A stretch of DNA of 64,000 nucleotides from Synechococcus sp. WH 7805 (GTDB taxonomy: Bacteria; Cyanobacteriota; Cyanobacteriia; PCC-6307; Cyanobiaceae): positions 951,854 to 1,015,853 of the forward strand of contig NZ_CH724168.1 of assembly GCF_000153285.1 (NCBI RefSeq), read 5' to 3'. The notes under the pieces were generated by a model that saw only the letters and a program-made list of their open reading frames with translations, did no database searches and was not told where the DNA came from. Below are positions 61,974 through 64,000 of the stretch, in pieces. Numbering within the stretch: the stretch's first letter is position 1; each line of letters opens with the position of its first letter. The translations under genes and the position numbers were made by a program.

Positions 61974-63411
61974 GGCTGATCACGAACACGGCACCCCCGC
62001 CCTCGCCATCCTCCACCGACACTTCTCCTTCCATCTGGGAGACGAGGGTGGACACCACCGCCAGGCCAATGCCGCTGCCAGGAATGCCGGTGTTGTGTTG
62101 CCCGCGGCGGAAGCGCTCGAAGATCAAGCTCCTCTCCTCCGGCGGTATTCCGGGACCATGGTCGCGAACGCGCAGCTCCACCACAGACGGCGTGGTAGAG
62201 CAGCCGATCTCCACTGGTGACTGCTGGGGGCTGTACTTGCAGGCGTTCTCGATCAGATTCACAAGACACTGCACCACGCGGTCCCGGTCGGCCCAGGCCT
62301 GAAGTGTGTGAGGGTCAATGCCATCGTCAGGACGTAAAAGGAATCGGCGCTCACCCGCCCCACCGGCCAGGTCAATCGCCTGCTGCACGGCGTCGCAGAC
62401 GCTCAGAGGCTTGAGATCAAGCTGCAAGCTGCCGGTTTCCGCTCGAGTGAGAGCCAACAAATCGGTCACCAACCGCCCCAGACGACGGCTCTCTTCCTCC
62501 ACGATCCCCAACTGATGGCGCTGGTCGTCGGAGAGGTTGTCGGAACGCCGCAGCAAGCGGCGGCTGTAGCCGCCAATCAGCGTGATCGGATTGCGCAGCT
62601 CATGGCTCACGGTGCTGGCGAACTGGCGCTGGCGCTCAAAGGCCTCGGTCAGGCGATCCAGCAGCGCGTTGAACGCATGGGCGAGAGGCTGGAGTTCTTC
62701 TGGTTCCTGATCCGGCTCAAACCGTTTCTGTTGCAGAGAACTTGAACGCACAGCGCTGAGGGTGTCACCGAAGCGACGCAGGGGGAGCAGGCTGCGCTGA
62801 ATCCCGCGGCGATTAAGCATCAAGGTGACCAACGACGCCAGCAAGGCCGCCGCAGTAAGGATCAAATTGAGCTGTCGCTCCATTGCAACGTCCTGACTGA
62901 CATCAGTGAGCAGGTACAACCGCCAGGGCTCATCGCTGAGATTGACCGCGGCGGTACTCACCGTGTAAGTGCGTGCCTCGTGCGCAAAGGTCTGAGGACT
63001 GGAGGCGCTGCGGGCTAAGTCCTGCGCCCGTGCACGCAACTCGGGATTGGAAGCGATGAAATCGTTACTGCTGAGTTGCGGCATCACCATGCCGGCAGCA
63101 GAGCCGGTCGGTTGCCCCCAGATGGCGCGATCAAAGGTTGAGAAATGGTTGAAGCAGCGCTGCAACGCTCCGCCATCAGCCTGATCCGCCTTGCTGCGCA
63201 CAAGCAGACGCTCCGCCATGGCCATCGTGTCCAGTTGGCGCTGATCACGGTTGCGGCTGAACACCTGAAGGTTCACCAACAGCAGCAGGCCATACCCCAG
63301 AAGCACAGCACTCGCACTTGTGCGCTCCAGACGGCGCTGAATTCCCGACGAGGGCATCCTGCACGGGCGCAACAACCTCTTCAGTTGAGCACGAGTGTTC
63401 GAGGCTGCCAT
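61921..63411 (-). CDS. Second sensor histidine kinase
   Basis: A 496-residue kinase. The span at about residues 33-51 and another at 182-202 enclose a sensor region of about 130 residues. HAMP-like RSLLPLRRFGDTLSAV follows. The H box is STVSHELRNPITLIGGYSRR with His270. CLVNLIENACKYSP, RDHGPGIPPEE and GSGIGLAVVSTLV are N, G1 and G2. No regulator is adjacent. It is not a close copy of the first kinase: the H box and sensor differ. The C-terminal tail overlaps the small membrane gene by 53 bp. Confidence 0.9.
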   Translation of the reverse strand: MAASNTRAQLKRLLRPCRMPSSGIQRRLERTSASAVLLGYGLLLLVNLQVFSRNRDQRQLDTMAMAERLLVRSKADQADGGALQRCFNHFSTFDRAIWGQPTGSAAGMVMPQLSSNDFIASNPELRARAQDLARSASSPQTFAHEARTYTVSTAAVNLSDEPWRLYLLTDVSQDVAMERQLNLILTAAALLASLVTLMLNRRGIQRSLLPLRRFGDTLSAVRSSSLQQKRFEPDQEPEELQPLAHAFNALLDRLTEAFERQRQFASTVSHELRNPITLIGGYSRRLLRRSDNLSDDQRHQLGIVEEESRRLGRLVTDLLALTRAETGSLQLDLKPLSVCDAVQQAIDLAGGAGERRFLLRPDDGIDPHTLQAWADRDRVVQCLVNLIENACKYSPQQSPVEIGCSTTPSVVELRVRDHGPGIPPEERSLIFERFRRGQHNTGIPGSGIGLAVVSTLVSQMEGEVSVEDGEGGGAVFVISLRRCPRPSDPRPRHHRH

Positions 63412-63441
63412 CCCTCAATCGGGGGAGAGTGCAGGCGCAAC

Positions 63442-64000
63442 TCAGGCAGCGCGCCTGGTGCGCAGCCGCCGCTCACCCCCAGAGGCAGCCGGCAACACCT
63501 GCTCGATCTGCAGCTGCAGCACAGGCAGGTTTGAGTCGGGAACAGCCTCAAATCCTGCATCGGGCGCTGCCGGCAGCGCATCCAAGAGCACCCGGTTCTG
63601 AAACGCACCCTGGAGATTCAGCACTCCATCGAGCCCGTAGGACGGACCGCAGCGCATCAGCACCTGGCCATGCCAGATCGCAGACGGTGCCTGGCCTACG
63701 GAATAGACGATCACAGCGTCTCCGCGGGCATCGGGGTCGCCGGGGTCCATGGCGATGGCGAGCACCGGTCGCCGTCCGCTGAGGCGACAGGGCCAGGTGG
63801 ACGAAAGTGGTGGATCCACCATCCAGCCATGGCCAATCGCCACTTCATCGCGAATCAGCTCCAGGGTGCGGCGCTGCAGCCCTGAAGCCTGCAGATGCCT
63901 GGCCATGGCCGTGCCCAGCCGCAGGTCGGCTCCGATCAGGCGCAGCAACAGCACAAACAACGCGGTGCCCAGACTCAAGGCCAACAGCAGCTCCAACAGG
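63442..64000 (-). CDS. Prepilin-type protein, PilW-like (partial at window end)
   Basis: Runs off the right edge; the visible start reads LLELLLALSLGTALFVLLLRLIG, the hydrophobic helix of type IV prepilins with Glu5 (a G(F/Y)-type cleavage site would lie just outside). The remainder, about 165 residues, has a beta-rich globular domain with two cysteines (CRLSGRRPV and MRCGPSYGL) and ends LRTRRAA. It is a minor pilin or type II secretion pseudopilin candidate, possibly for DNA uptake, given comEC in the genome. Confidence 0.65.
   Translation of the reverse strand, partial: LLELLLALSLGTALFVLLLRLIGADLRLGTAMARHLQASGLQRRTLELIRDEVAIGHGWMVDPPLSSTWPCRLSGRRPVLAIAMDPGDPDARGDAVIVYSVGQAPSAIWHGQVLMRCGPSYGLDGVLNLQGAFQNRVLLDALPAAPDAGFEAVPDSNLPVLQLQIEQVLPAASGGERRLRTRRAA

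Overview
The window looks like a marine picocyanobacterial chromosome, most likely marine Synechococcus. The evidence is the dense, fairly GC-rich coding with short spacers, chlorophyll synthase ChlG, the cytochrome b6f accessory protein PetP, the cyanobacterial clpR-clpP pair, phylloquinone-type MenG, a pentapeptide lumenal protein and cobalamin synthesis. No strain is named. All positions, motifs and repeats were read by eye; no database search or alignment was run.

Layout. 1-22 kb is core genome: the murA end, tRNA-Leu, argD-folC, a small catabolic cluster (FAD oxidase, amidohydrolase, DUF4359), tRNA-His, a dgcN/dgcA-like pair, miaB, a ddl-ftsQ-ftsZ division block, the SRP RNA, panB, hemW, a PIN-TRAM protein, clpR-clpP, ilvC, cbiB and a sugar transferase. 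22.4-26.3 kb is an AT-rich island with a sulfotransferase and a methyltransferase/glycosyltransferase-like protein, probably for surface glycans.

26.34-41.70 kb is the accessory highlight: two tandem integrative elements at the 3' end of tRNA-Ser(CGA). A 13-bp copy of the tRNA end occurs three times (26341, 28843, 41704), giving element A (about 2.5 kb) and element B (about 12.9 kb). Each has two tandem 12-bp sites near its left end and four near its right end. The spacing (12 bp left; 19-21-12 right) and the distance to the tRNA-derived core are the same in both elements within 1 bp, but the repeat sequence differs (TCCTCACAACAC in A, TTCCCCCAACAC in B). These look like integrase arm-binding sites with element-specific recognition. 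Element A carries a HupE/UreJ metal transporter behind a cobalamin riboswitch, and its integrase survives only as an N-terminal arm-binding domain fused in frame to the HTH tail of a serine recombinase. Element B carries an intact tyrosine integrase, an AlpA-like regulator, a type I restriction-modification operon with a DUF45 metallopeptidase, a serine recombinase beside a dyad cluster resembling a crossover/res site, and a string of small secreted proteins. The two elements share small gene families and a 24-bp inverted motif next to their cargo terminators, suggesting modular cargo exchange. The plan resembles the tRNA-integrated cargo elements (tycheposon-like) known from Prochlorococcus and Synechococcus.

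41.7-64 kb returns to core genome: comEC (its stop codon lies inside tRNA-Ser), glyQ, a TPR-DUF1796 protein, menG, hisF, petP-chlG-pbp, rsmB, a beta-barrel protein behind a Fur/Zur-like box, an alkyltransferase-like protein, a decayed secreted chorismate mutase, trmH, a glutaredoxin-MauE fusion, a peptide-type ABC permease, two histidine kinases without visible regulators, and the start of a pilin-like gene.
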